This document shows positions 33,237 to 41,247 of a stretch of 64,000 nucleotides of DNA, piece after piece. The translations under genes and the position numbers were made by a program. The notes under the pieces were generated by a model. That model was not told the DNA's origin. It did not search any database and was given only the letters and a program-made list of their open reading frames with translations. Position 1 is the first letter of the stretch. Each line of letters starts with the position of its first letter. This DNA is from Streptosporangium sp. NBC_01756 (GTDB taxonomy: Bacteria > Actinomycetota > Actinomycetes > Streptosporangiales > Streptosporangiaceae), in NCBI RefSeq assembly GCF_035917975.1, contig NZ_CP109130.1, positions 6,572,001 to 6,636,000 on the forward strand. Reading direction: 5' to 3'.

Positions 33237-34102
33237 CCGTCGTCACCCAGGCGCCGCCGGTCACGGCCGCCGCCCCCACCCCCGCCGGGCGCCGGTACGG
33301 CGTGCGCCCCGGCCTGGTCGTTCCGCTGCTCTTCCTGGCCTTCGTCGCGGTCGCCGCCCTGGCCCCGAAGCTGCTGGGCGGCGTGGACCCGCTGGCCGCC
33401 GACCCGCTGCACGCGCTCACCGCACCGGGCGCCGGGCACTGGTTCGGCACCGACCATCTCGGCCGGGACGTACTGGCCCGGGTCGTCCACGGCGCCGGGC
33501 ACTCGCTGGGCATCGGCGCGGCCGCGATCCTGTTCGCCACCGGGGCCGGCACCCTGCTGGGCGTGCTGGCCGGGCTGTCCCCCCGCTACCTCGACGAGCT
33601 GCTCAGCCGCCTGTTCGACGTGCTGGCCACCTTCCCCGAGCTGCTGCTGGCCCTGCTGGTCATCGCGGTCACCGGCCCCGGTACCGGCAACGTCATCCTC
33701 GCCATCGGCCTGGCCCAGGTGCCCAACTACGCCCGCGTGATCCGGGCCCAGACCTTCGTGGTCCGCCGGTCCGGCTACGTCGAGCAGGCGGTCACCTTCG
33801 GCCTGCGCCGCCCGGTCCTGGTCCTGCGCCACGTGCTGCCCAACGTCCTGGGCCCCCTGCCGGTGCTCGCCTCGATCGGCATGGGCACCGCCATCATCGC
33901 CACCTCGGGGCTCAGCTTCCTCGGCATGGGCCCGCAGCCGCCCAGCCCGGAATGGGGCTCCATGCTGTCGGAGGCGCGCAACTACCTGCGCGTCGCCTGG
34001 TGGACGGCGCTGTTCCCCGGCCTCGCCGTCACGCTGACCGTCATCAGCCTCACCCTGGTCGGGCGCCGCCTGCAGCGCCGTTTCGAAGGGAGACACCGGT
34101 GA
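33233..34102 (+). CDS. ABC transporter permease, DppC-like
   Basis: 289 residues, ATGA overlap with the DppB-like gene. The N-terminal cytosolic Pro/Ala-rich stretch, first membrane helix, and GAGHWFGTDHLGRDVLARVVHG (DppC hallmark, residues about 65-85) are clear. The coupling region is VEQAVTFGLRRPVLVLRHVLPNV and the C-terminus has GLSFLGMGPQPPSPEWGSML. It overlaps the ATPase gene by 4 bp. It is the partner permease of the same importer. Confidence 0.92.
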   Translation: MTVVTQAPPVTAAAPTPAGRRYGVRPGLVVPLLFLAFVAVAALAPKLLGGVDPLAADPLHALTAPGAGHWFGTDHLGRDVLARVVHGAGHSLGIGAAAILFATGAGTLLGVLAGLSPRYLDELLSRLFDVLATFPELLLALLVIAVTGPGTGNVILAIGLAQVPNYARVIRAQTFVVRRSGYVEQAVTFGLRRPVLVLRHVLPNVLGPLPVLASIGMGTAIIATSGLSFLGMGPQPPSPEWGSMLSEARNYLRVAWWTALFPGLAVTLTVISLTLVGRRLQRRFEGRHR

Positions 34103-35736
34103 GCCTCATCGAGATCGAGGACCTGCGGGTCGCCTTCCCCGCCTCCGGGGTGGAGGCCGTACGAGGGGTGAACCTGTCGATGGCGGCGGGCGAGTGCGTG
34201 GCGATCGTCGGGGAGTCGGGTTCCGGCAAGAGCGTCACCGCCAGGAGCCTGGTCGGGCTGGCCGGTCCCGGCTCGGTGGTGACCGCGGCGAAGTTCACCG
34301 TGAAGGGCGGAGACGCGCTCCGATTCGGAGCACGCGACTGGCGGCGGCTGCGCGGCCGGTTCGCGGGTCTGGTGCTGCAGGACGCCCTCGGCTCCCTCGA
34401 CCCGCTCCGCACGGTCGGCGACGAGATCGCCGAGGTGCTCGCCGCCCATGACGTGGTGCCGCGTGCCGGCCGCAGGGCGAAGGTGATCGAACTGCTCGAC
34501 GCGGTAGGGGTGCCGGAGCCTGAGGTGCGTGCCCGGCAGTACGCCCACCAGCTCTCCGGAGGGCTGCGCCAACGTGCCCTCATCGCCTCGGCCATCGCCG
34601 CCGACCCACCGCTCATCATCGCCGACGAGCCGACGACCGCGCTCGACGTTACCGTGCAGGCCCAGATCCTGCGCCTGCTCGCCGCCCGCAGGGCCGCCGG
34701 CACCGCACTGCTCATGATCAGCCACGACCTGGCCGTGGTCTCCTCCGTCGCCGACCGTGTGCTGGTCATGAAGGACGGCGTGGTCGTCGAGGAGGGGCCG
34801 ACCGGCCGTGTGCTGTCCGCGCCCGAACACGACTACACCAGGCTGCTGCTGGCCGCCGTCCCCTCGTCCGCATCGCGCGGCACCCGGCTGTCCGCCGTCG
34901 CCACCGGGGGAGTCTCGCTGCGCGTCCCGCTGCCCGAGCGGACCGTGGACCGCGACGCGCCGATCGTGCAGGTCTCGGGTCTTTCCGCCGCGTACGGCTC
35001 CCGCCGCGTGGTGGACGACGTCTCCTTCGAGGTCCATCCCGGCGAGACCGTCGGCATCGTGGGGGAGTCGGGCTCGGGTAAGACGACCGTCGCCCGGCTG
35101 GTGCTGGGCCTGCTGTCACCCCTCTCCGGCGAGGTGCGACTGGACGGCGCACCCTGGTCGGCGGTCTCCGAGCGCAGGCGCCGCCCCCACCGGTCCGCCA
35201 TCCAAGTGATCTCCCAGAACCCACTCGACTCCTTCGACCCCCGCTACACCGTCGGCCGCCTGGTCGCCGAGCCGCTCGCCGGGGTCTCCGGAGCCCCCGG
35301 GGTCGCCGGGGCTTCCGGGGAGCGGAAGGCACGGGTGACCGAGCTGCTGGCGCGGGTGGGCCTGCCGGCCGACATCGCCGGACGGCATCCCCGGCGGCTC
35401 TCCGGCGGACAGCGTCAGCGGGTGGCCATCGCCAGGGCTCTCGCTCCCCGTCCCCGCGTCATCGTCTGCGACGAACCCGTCTCCGCGCTGGACGTGTCGA
35501 TCCAGGCCCAGGTGCTCGACCTGCTCGCGGAGATCCAGGCGGCCGACGAGACCGCCCTGATCTTCATCTCCCATGACCTGGGAGTGGTGCACCACATCAG
35601 CGACCGGGTGCTGGTCATGCGTGAAGGCCGGGTCGTGGAGGAGGGGCATGTGGACGAGGTGTTCTTCCTCCCCAGGCACGACTACACCCGGGAGCTGCTC
35701 GGCGCGGTGCCCAAGCTCGTGTCCGCGGCACCCTGA
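34099..35736 (+). CDS. Fused double ABC ATPase (DppD-DppF-like)
   Basis: 545 residues from GTG 34099, last gene of the riboswitch operon. Two complete nucleotide-binding domains are joined in one chain. The first has Walker A GESGSGKSVT (about 38), signature LSGGLRQRA and Walker B LIIADEPTTALD. The second has Walker A GESGSGKTTV (about 320), signature LSGGQRQRV and Walker B VIVCDEPVSALD. Both halves keep the H-loop (ISHDL). It powers the two permeases. Its 3' end overlaps the convergent MFS gene by 55 bp. Confidence 0.94.
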   Translation: MSLIEIEDLRVAFPASGVEAVRGVNLSMAAGECVAIVGESGSGKSVTARSLVGLAGPGSVVTAAKFTVKGGDALRFGARDWRRLRGRFAGLVLQDALGSLDPLRTVGDEIAEVLAAHDVVPRAGRRAKVIELLDAVGVPEPEVRARQYAHQLSGGLRQRALIASAIAADPPLIIADEPTTALDVTVQAQILRLLAARRAAGTALLMISHDLAVVSSVADRVLVMKDGVVVEEGPTGRVLSAPEHDYTRLLLAAVPSSASRGTRLSAVATGGVSLRVPLPERTVDRDAPIVQVSGLSAAYGSRRVVDDVSFEVHPGETVGIVGESGSGKTTVARLVLGLLSPLSGEVRLDGAPWSAVSERRRRPHRSAIQVISQNPLDSFDPRYTVGRLVAEPLAGVSGAPGVAGASGERKARVTELLARVGLPADIAGRHPRRLSGGQRQRVAIARALAPRPRVIVCDEPVSALDVSIQAQVLDLLAEIQAADETALIFISHDLGVVHHISDRVLVMREGRVVEEGHVDEVFFLPRHDYTRELLGAVPKLVSAAP

Positions 35737-37082
35737 TCGGGCCGGCCGGGGGTCCGGCCGGACTGGCGGAGGTCGCCGGGAGCCTGACCGGACGGGTGGA
35801 GGCCGGTGGGTTCCCGGCCGGCCGGGGGGAGGTCGCCGGGGGCCTCGCCGGACGGGGAGAGGGGCTCCCGGTCCGGCGGGCCGGCCTCGGCATTCGCCCG
35901 GCCGAGCCGGCGCACGTCGGGCAGGGCCAGTACCCCCAGGCAGGAGAGGGCGATCAGGGCCGCCGCGCCGTACAGCGTGGGGGCCGTCCCCGCAACCGCG
36001 GACAGCGGTCCGGCCAGGGCCATGCCGAGTGGCATCAGCCCCAGGGAGAGCACCCAGTCGTAGGCCGACACCCGTGAGATCGCCTCGGCGGGGATGTGCT
36101 CCTGCACTGCGGTCTCCCAGAAGGGGGACATGAACGCCAGGCCGCCGGCCATCAGCCCGTAGGCCGCCGCGACGACCAGAGCGGGCGCCCCGGCGGCGAG
36201 TGTGACCAGGGGGAGCGCGCCGAGCGCGAGCGCGAGGTTGGCCGCGACGAGGGGGCTGCGCGGTCTGGCCCGCAGCGCGAGCAACGCCCCGCAGAGGGCG
36301 CCGACCGTGCCGCCCTGCACGATCGTCCCCCAGGCCAGCTGACCGCCGAGGCCGGTGACGGCGATCAGCGGGCCGAGCGTGATCAGGACGCAGCGGCCCA
36401 GGTTCCACAGTGCGTGGCCGATGAGGTTCGTCCAGTACCACCGGTGGCGGCGCAACACGGTCCAGCCCTCGACGAGCTGCCTGCCGAACCGCTCACGCGG
36501 CGCGGACGGGATCGGCGCGAGCCGCAGACGGCCCAGCAGCACCGCGCTGACCGCGAACGTCGCGGCGTCGAGGATCAGCGCCCAGCCCGGCCCGGCGGTC
36601 AGCGTGAGGGCGGTGGCGATCCCGGGACCGAGCAGCATGGATCCGCGCTTGGCGATCGCCATGAGCGCGTTGGCCCGGGCCAGGTGCTCGGCGTCGACGG
36701 TGGCGGGCACCAGTCCGGTGGTGGCGGGCAGGAAGAACGCCGTCGCCGCGCCGCAGATCGCGGCGAGCACCGCCAGATGGACGATGTCGACCGTTCCGGT
36801 GATCAGCTCGATGCCGATGGCGGTGTAGGCCAGCCCGCGGACCACATCGGCGACCAGCATCACACGCTGGCGGGGGAGCCGGTCGGCCCAGACACCGCCG
36901 GGCAGCATCAGCGCCACCGTGGCCGCCGACTGGGCGGCCAGGACCAGACCGAGGTCGATGGCCGAGCCCGTCGCGGTGACGATCGCCAGGGCGAGGGCGA
37001 CGGGGGTGACGGCGTCACCGATGTGCGACAGGGTCTGGCCGGTCCACAACAGACGGAAGCGTGGATCTCGCAAGGGGGTCAT
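35682..37082 (-). CDS. MFS transporter, probable drug exporter
   Basis: 466 residues from ATG 37082 (MTPLRDPRFRLLWTGQTLSHIGD). About 12 membrane segments. The first cytosolic loop GVWADRLPRQRVMLVADVVRG is the MFS motif A variant seen in macrolide-efflux-like/enterobactin-exporter-like carriers. The C-terminal ~70 residues are a soluble Pro/Gly/Ser-rich tail with imperfect repeats (PSGEAPGDL, PSGQAPGDL). The tail overlaps the end of the ABC ATPase gene on the other strand. It is divergent from a MarR gene that probably controls it. Substrate unknown. Confidence 0.88.
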   Translation of the reverse strand: MTPLRDPRFRLLWTGQTLSHIGDAVTPVALALAIVTATGSAIDLGLVLAAQSAATVALMLPGGVWADRLPRQRVMLVADVVRGLAYTAIGIELITGTVDIVHLAVLAAICGAATAFFLPATTGLVPATVDAEHLARANALMAIAKRGSMLLGPGIATALTLTAGPGWALILDAATFAVSAVLLGRLRLAPIPSAPRERFGRQLVEGWTVLRRHRWYWTNLIGHALWNLGRCVLITLGPLIAVTGLGGQLAWGTIVQGGTVGALCGALLALRARPRSPLVAANLALALGALPLVTLAAGAPALVVAAAYGLMAGGLAFMSPFWETAVQEHIPAEAISRVSAYDWVLSLGLMPLGMALAGPLSAVAGTAPTLYGAAALIALSCLGVLALPDVRRLGRANAEAGPPDREPLSPSGEAPGDLPPAGREPTGLHPSGQAPGDLRQSGRTPGRPDQGAADTSLGTAPSSSRV

Positions 37083-37148
37083 ACGGGCGAAGTTACTACG
37101 AAATAAAAATATACGCATTCATATAAAGCTGACCGCTAATCTGTGGTC

Positions 37149-37718
37149 ATGTCAGAGCAGGACTCGGTCGACCGCCACATCGCGCACTGGTCACGCGAGC
37201 TGTCCGACCTCGACCCGCAGGTCGAGGGGATCGTGACGCGCATGCAGATACTCGTGCGGCTGCTGCGGCGCAACAAGGAGACCTGGCTGGCCTCGTCCGG
37301 GTTCAAGCCCTGGGAGTTCGAGGTGCTCCACCACCTCGTCGCGGCCGGCCCGCCCTACCAGGTGACGCCGTCGCTGCTGACCGAGTGGCTGGACACCCAC
37401 CCCGCCACCCTGACCAACCGGCTCGACCGGCTGGAACGGGCCGGATACATCACCCGCGTGCCCGACCCCGGTGACCGCCGCCGACTGCTCGTCGCGCTGA
37501 CCGACGGGGGGCGCGCGGTGTGGGAGGAGCGCATGGAGGAGGGCGACCGGTCGGAAAGGGCACTGCTGGACCTGCTCGACCCCGGTGAGCGCGAACTGCT
37601 CGACGGCCTGCTGCGCCGACTGGTCCGCGGCGTGGAGGCGGACGGTCCGCCGCTGATGCCGGACTGGTCCCTGGGCGACCGGAAACCCTCTGCCGTCCCG
37701 GGGCGCGGTTCGTCATGA
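37149..37718 (+). CDS. MarR-family transcriptional regulator
   Basis: 189 residues. Winged-helix MarR fold: RRNKETWLASSGFKPWEFEVLHHLVAAGPPY, then recognition helix region LTEWLDTHPATLTNRLDRLERAGYI and the wing RVPDPGDRRRLLVALTDGGRAVWEE with the conserved D-x-R-x-R. It is divergent from the MFS exporter with a 66-bp A/T-rich spacer. The spacer contains TATACGCATTCATATA (about 37113-37128), a likely operator. Regulating the exporter in response to a ligand is inferred from the arrangement. Confidence 0.9.
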   Translation: MSEQDSVDRHIAHWSRELSDLDPQVEGIVTRMQILVRLLRRNKETWLASSGFKPWEFEVLHHLVAAGPPYQVTPSLLTEWLDTHPATLTNRLDRLERAGYITRVPDPGDRRRLLVALTDGGRAVWEERMEEGDRSERALLDLLDPGERELLDGLLRRLVRGVEADGPPLMPDWSLGDRKPSAVPGRGSS

Positions 37719-37760
37719 GGGCATGACGAACCGGGTGATGCTCGGCGGCCGTAGGAAGGC

Positions 37761-38879
37761 TCAGCCGAGCCGGCGGGCCCCGGCGGCCGGGGTGGCGGGG
37801 TAGATCTCCGGCGCGGCCCAGCCGCGCTCGGCGTAGGCCCGGGCGACCGACTCCCGCACCGACTCCACCCGGTCGTCGGCGACCAGTGCGATGGCCGACC
37901 CGCCGAACCCGCCGCCGGTCATCCGCGCGCCTCTGGCCCCGCCCCGGACCGCCGACTCCACGGCCACGTCCAGCTCGGCGCAGGACACCTCGAACTGGTC
38001 GCGCAGCGACAGATGGGAGGCGTTCAGCAGGGCCCCGATCTCCCGCACCGCTCCGGCGCGCAGCAGCCCGATCAGCGCCTCGACCCGGTGGTTCTCGGTC
38101 ACCACGTGCTGGGTGCGCCTGCGCTCGTCGCCGCTGAGCCCGGCCAGGGCGCCGGCCAGGTCGGTGACGTCGCGCAGCGCGTCCACTCCCAGGCGCTTGG
38201 CGGCGTTCTCGCAGTCCTGGCGGCGGCGGGCGTACTGCCCGTCGGCGAGCTCGTGGCGGACCCCGGTGTTGATGATCAGCAGCTGGAGGCCGTGCTGGGC
38301 CAGGTCGAACGGGATGTTCCTGGTGGCGAGGCTCCGGCAGTCCATGAACAGGGCCTTGCCCTGCTCGGCGAGGGCCGACGCCGCCTGGTCCATGATCCCG
38401 CACGGCATGCCCACGAAGTCGTTCTCGGCCTTCTGCCCGGCCAGGGCGATCTCCATCTTGCTCAGGCCCAGGCCGTACAGCTCGTTGAGCGCGGTCCCGA
38501 CGACCACCTCCAGCGCCGCGCTCGACGACAGCCCCGCCCCCTGCGGCACATCCCCGTCGATCACCAGATCGGCGCCCCGCACCGGCTGCCCGGCATCCCG
38601 GAGCGCCCAGAACACGCCGGCGACGTAGCGCGCCCACCCCTCGGCCTGGTCGAGGGTTTCGATGGTCAGTGGCTCGCCCGCCTGGAGCGACCGGAGCCGG
38701 ACGACGTCGTCCTCGCGTGGCGCAACCGCCGCGGTGATCCCCCACGGCACGGCGAACGGCAGCACGAAGCCGTCGTTGTAGTCGGTGTGCTCGCCGATCA
38801 GGTTGACCCGCCCCGGAGCGTGCCACACTCCCCGTGGGTCCGCACCGAACGACTCACGGAAAGCATCAACAACGCGCAT
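37761..38879 (-). CDS. galK: Galactokinase
   Basis: 372 residues from ATG 38879 (MRVVDAFRESFGADPRGVW). The longer frame from 38948 adds non-family sequence. It phosphorylates galactose at C1 in the Leloir pathway. Motifs: GHMP substrate loop GRVNLIGEHTDYNDGFVLP, ATP loop GDVPQGAGLSSSAALEV, catalytic Asp region FVGMPCGIMDQAASAL, and C-terminal RMTGGGFGGSAIALV. It stands alone here, without galT or galE beside it. It starts 155 bp before tRNA-Met on the opposite strand. Confidence 0.96.
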   Translation of the reverse strand: MRVVDAFRESFGADPRGVWHAPGRVNLIGEHTDYNDGFVLPFAVPWGITAAVAPREDDVVRLRSLQAGEPLTIETLDQAEGWARYVAGVFWALRDAGQPVRGADLVIDGDVPQGAGLSSSAALEVVVGTALNELYGLGLSKMEIALAGQKAENDFVGMPCGIMDQAASALAEQGKALFMDCRSLATRNIPFDLAQHGLQLLIINTGVRHELADGQYARRRQDCENAAKRLGVDALRDVTDLAGALAGLSGDERRRTQHVVTENHRVEALIGLLRAGAVREIGALLNASHLSLRDQFEVSCAELDVAVESAVRGGARGARMTGGGFGGSAIALVADDRVESVRESVARAYAERGWAAPEIYPATPAAGARRLG

Positions 38880-39034
38880 GATCCAACACCCCTCGACATC
38901 GTCCCCCCGTAGATTAGCGAGTCCGCCGAGCGCCGGTTCCGCCGCCAAAGGTCACATCTTGAACGCGTACCGCCCGGCGGATGTGCGAACGGGGCGGACC
39001 TTTGGTTGAATGCCGCAGTACGGCATGCGCGCGA

Positions 39035-39108
39035 GGGGCGGTAGCTCAGCCGGTTAGAGCAGGGGACTCATAATCCCTGGGTCGCGGGTTCGAGTCCCGC
39101 CCGCCCTA
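39035..39108 (+). tRNA. tRNA-Met (anticodon CAT; tRNA-Ile2 not excluded)
   Basis: A 74-nt cloverleaf: acceptor GGGGCGG/CCGCCCT, D-arm GCTC...GAGC, anticodon stem GGGGA/TCCCT with loop CTCATAA (CAT at 39069-39071), T-arm GCGGG-TTCGAGT-CCCGC. CAT tRNAs are elongator Met, initiator, or lysidine-modified Ile2. The acceptor lacks the initiator C1xA72 mismatch. Met versus Ile2 cannot be settled by eye. It borders the accessory island. Confidence 0.9.
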
Positions 39109-39122
39109 CCTCTCGTGACCAT

Positions 39123-39170
39123 ACGAAAAGCGCCCCTGACCTGGGTTTTCCCGGTCGGGGGCGCTTTCGT
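39123..39170 (+). terminator. Terminator after tRNA-Met
   Basis: ACGAAAAGCGCCCCTGACC pairs with GGTCGGGGGCGCTTTCGT (one bulge), 11-nt loop, 14 bp after the tRNA. Confidence 0.82.
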
Positions 39171-39284
39171 CGTGTCCGGCCGTCCACGGCTGACACCGAT
39201 CGTTCGCACCCGTCCAGGCCTACATCTCCTCACCCTCGTCACCGCGATGAGTCAACAAGACCTTGGAGCGCGCCCTGAATGATG

Positions 39285-39470
39285 ATTTGAGCGAGCTTCT
39301 TCCGCAGGTAAGGGCGGCTGCAAGGGGGAGAAAGGCGGCGAATAGGCTGCCGTGGCGCTCATAGCGGATGGTGAGGCGGCGATAGCCGAGCAGCCACGCG
39401 AGGGTGCGCTCGATCTTCCAGCGGAAACCCTGCCAACCGGGCAATTGGTCGTGCCGCCCGAGATTGATGG
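39285..39470 (-). pseudogene. C-terminal stub of an IS5-like transposase
   Basis: The minus frame reads LGRHDQLPGWQ, then RWKIERTLAWLLGYRRLTIRYERH and AAFLPLAAALTC. The last two are the C-terminal 'RW.hERTLAWL..YRRL..RYER' motif of IS5-group transposases, including the final catalytic Glu. The N-terminal two thirds are missing and the native stop is lost, so it is inactive. It lies between the tRNA-Met terminator and the methyltransferase start. Confidence 0.78.
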
Positions 39471-39476
39471 GCCAAA

Positions 39477-40229
39477 ATGGCGCGCATGCCTACCGTGCCC
39501 GAAAATCATGTCGAGACCGCACATCCGTCCCTATTCAACGACTACGACAGGATCGCCGAGGGATACACGGCCGAGAACGAGACCAGCCTCCTGAACGCGT
39601 ACTACGAGCGGCCCGCGATGCTGGAGCTCGCCGGGGACGTGACCGGCCGGCGCATCCTCGACGCCGGCTGCGGCTCGGGCCCCCTGTTCCACGCGCTGCG
39701 CGATCGAGGTGCCATCGTGACCGGCATCGACGCGAGCGCCGGGATGCTGGAGCTGGCCCGGCAGCGGCTGGGCGCCGACGCGGACCTGCGGGTCGCCGAC
39801 CTGGCCGACCCACTGCTCTTCCCCGACGACGCGTTCGACGATGTCATCGCGTCCCTGGTGCTGCACTACCTGGAAGACTGGGGGCCGACCCTGGCCGAGC
39901 TGCGACGCGTGCTGAGGCCTGGCGGCCGACTCCTCGTCTCGGTCGAGCATCCTTTCGTCATCACCCTCATGCAGCACATGGCAGGGGAAAAGCCCACGTA
40001 CTTCGAGACCCGTAACCGGATCGAAGAATGGACCATGGGTGGGCAGACCGCCCAGATGAGCTTCTGGGACCGGCCGCTGCACGCGATGACCGAGGCCTTC
40101 ACTGCGGCCGGCTTCCGCATCGGCGTCATCAGCGAACCACCGCCCGTGCCGGAGGCCCGCGAGGTGTTCCCGGAGGTCACCGGAAAGAGGATGCTGGGCT
40201 TCCTGTTCTTCGTTCTAGAAACCGACTGA
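39477..40229 (+). CDS. Class I SAM-dependent methyltransferase
   Basis: 250 residues from ATG 39477; ATG 39486 is equally plausible. Rossmann-like methyltransferase with motif I RILDAGCGSGPLFHAL (about 56), acidic residue in VTGIDASAGML, motif II region FPDDAFDDVIASLVLHYL and motif III LRRVLRPGGRLLVSVEHPF. The C-terminal TYFETRNRIEEWTMGGQ...MSFWDRPLHAMTEAF segment is typical of UbiE-like small-molecule methyltransferases. The acceptor is unknown. It sits at the start of the decayed island, so it may be acquired cargo. Confidence 0.87.
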   Translation: MARMPTVPENHVETAHPSLFNDYDRIAEGYTAENETSLLNAYYERPAMLELAGDVTGRRILDAGCGSGPLFHALRDRGAIVTGIDASAGMLELARQRLGADADLRVADLADPLLFPDDAFDDVIASLVLHYLEDWGPTLAELRRVLRPGGRLLVSVEHPFVITLMQHMAGEKPTYFETRNRIEEWTMGGQTAQMSFWDRPLHAMTEAFTAAGFRIGVISEPPPVPEAREVFPEVTGKRMLGFLFFVLETD

Positions 40230-40428
40230 CGGCGCCTCGTAACGATCAATTGTGGTGGCTTGGCGTTTCAGTGGGCGATCCCGCCAACTGAAGCGCTCAG
40301 TCACACGGGTGTAATCCCCGAGCTCGACCCGCAGAACGACAGCGAAGCGACCTGCCGACCTGTCAACGTCGGCTGAATTCTGACCCTCTGCCGTCGCCTG
40401 AATTCTGACCCCCTGATGTGGGTGTTCG

Positions 40429-41247
40429 TTACCGTTCATTGCTGTAGTCAGCCGCAGGAACGCGGCCGAGGCTGCGGTTTTTGAGACGATAGCTGTCTCC
40501 TTTCAAGCTGATGACCTCGGCGTGGTGGACGAGGCGGTCGATCATCGCTGCGGCGACAACGTCGTCGCCGAAGACCTCTCCCCAACGCCCGAAGGGCTTA
40601 TTGCTCGTGACGATCAAGCTCGCCCGCTCGTATCGGCTGGAGACCAGCTGGAAGAACAGGTTGGCGGCCTCGGCCTCGAAGGGGATGTAACCGACCTCGT
40701 CCACGATCAGGACCGGGATCCGCGACAGTTTGGCGAGCTCGTCTTGAAGTTTGCCGGCGGCATGAGCCTCGGCGAGGCGGTCGACCCATTGGGCGGCAGT
40801 GGCGAACGCGACCCGGTGCCCGGCCTGGCAGGCGCGGACGCCCAAACCGATGGACAAGTGGGTCTTGCCGGTGCCGGGCGGGCCGAGGAAGACCACGTTT
40901 TCGCGTGCGGCCACAAAGTCCAACGTGCCCAGATGAGCGATGACCTCGCGTTTGAGGGAACGCTGATGGTCGTAGTCGAAGTCTTCCAGCGCTTTTCTGG
41001 CCGGGAAGCGGGCGAAGCGGATCCGCGCTTCACCGCCATGGGATTCGCGGGCGGCGACCTCCCGCTGCAGGCAGGCGGCCAGGAACTCCTCATGGCTCCA
41101 GGACTCGGCCCGGGCCCGCTCGGCGAGCCGGTCAACCGCGGCCGCCAACGACGGCGCCTTGAGCACCCGGGTCAGATAGGCCAGCTCGGCCTCGACGTTG
41201 CGGGAACCACCGGCCGTCGATGTGCTCGAAGGGGTCGTGCCTGCCAT
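40429..41247 (-). CDS. istB: IS21 helper ATPase IstB
   Basis: 272 residues from ATG 41247, whose ATG overlaps the istA stop (TGATG). AAA+ ATPase that assembles on target DNA and stimulates the IstA transposase. The N-terminal IS21-specific domain contains RFPARKALEDFDYDHQRSL. Walker A is VVFLGPPGTGKTHLSIGLG (about 118), Walker B VLIVDEVGYIPFE, and sensor region LIVTSNKPFGRWGEVFGD. The length equals canonical IstB proteins, with no frameshift seen. Confidence 0.95.
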   Translation of the reverse strand: MAGTTPSSTSTAGGSRNVEAELAYLTRVLKAPSLAAAVDRLAERARAESWSHEEFLAACLQREVAARESHGGEARIRFARFPARKALEDFDYDHQRSLKREVIAHLGTLDFVAARENVVFLGPPGTGKTHLSIGLGVRACQAGHRVAFATAAQWVDRLAEAHAAGKLQDELAKLSRIPVLIVDEVGYIPFEAEAANLFFQLVSSRYERASLIVTSNKPFGRWGEVFGDDVVAAAMIDRLVHHAEVISLKGDSYRLKNRSLGRVPAADYSNER

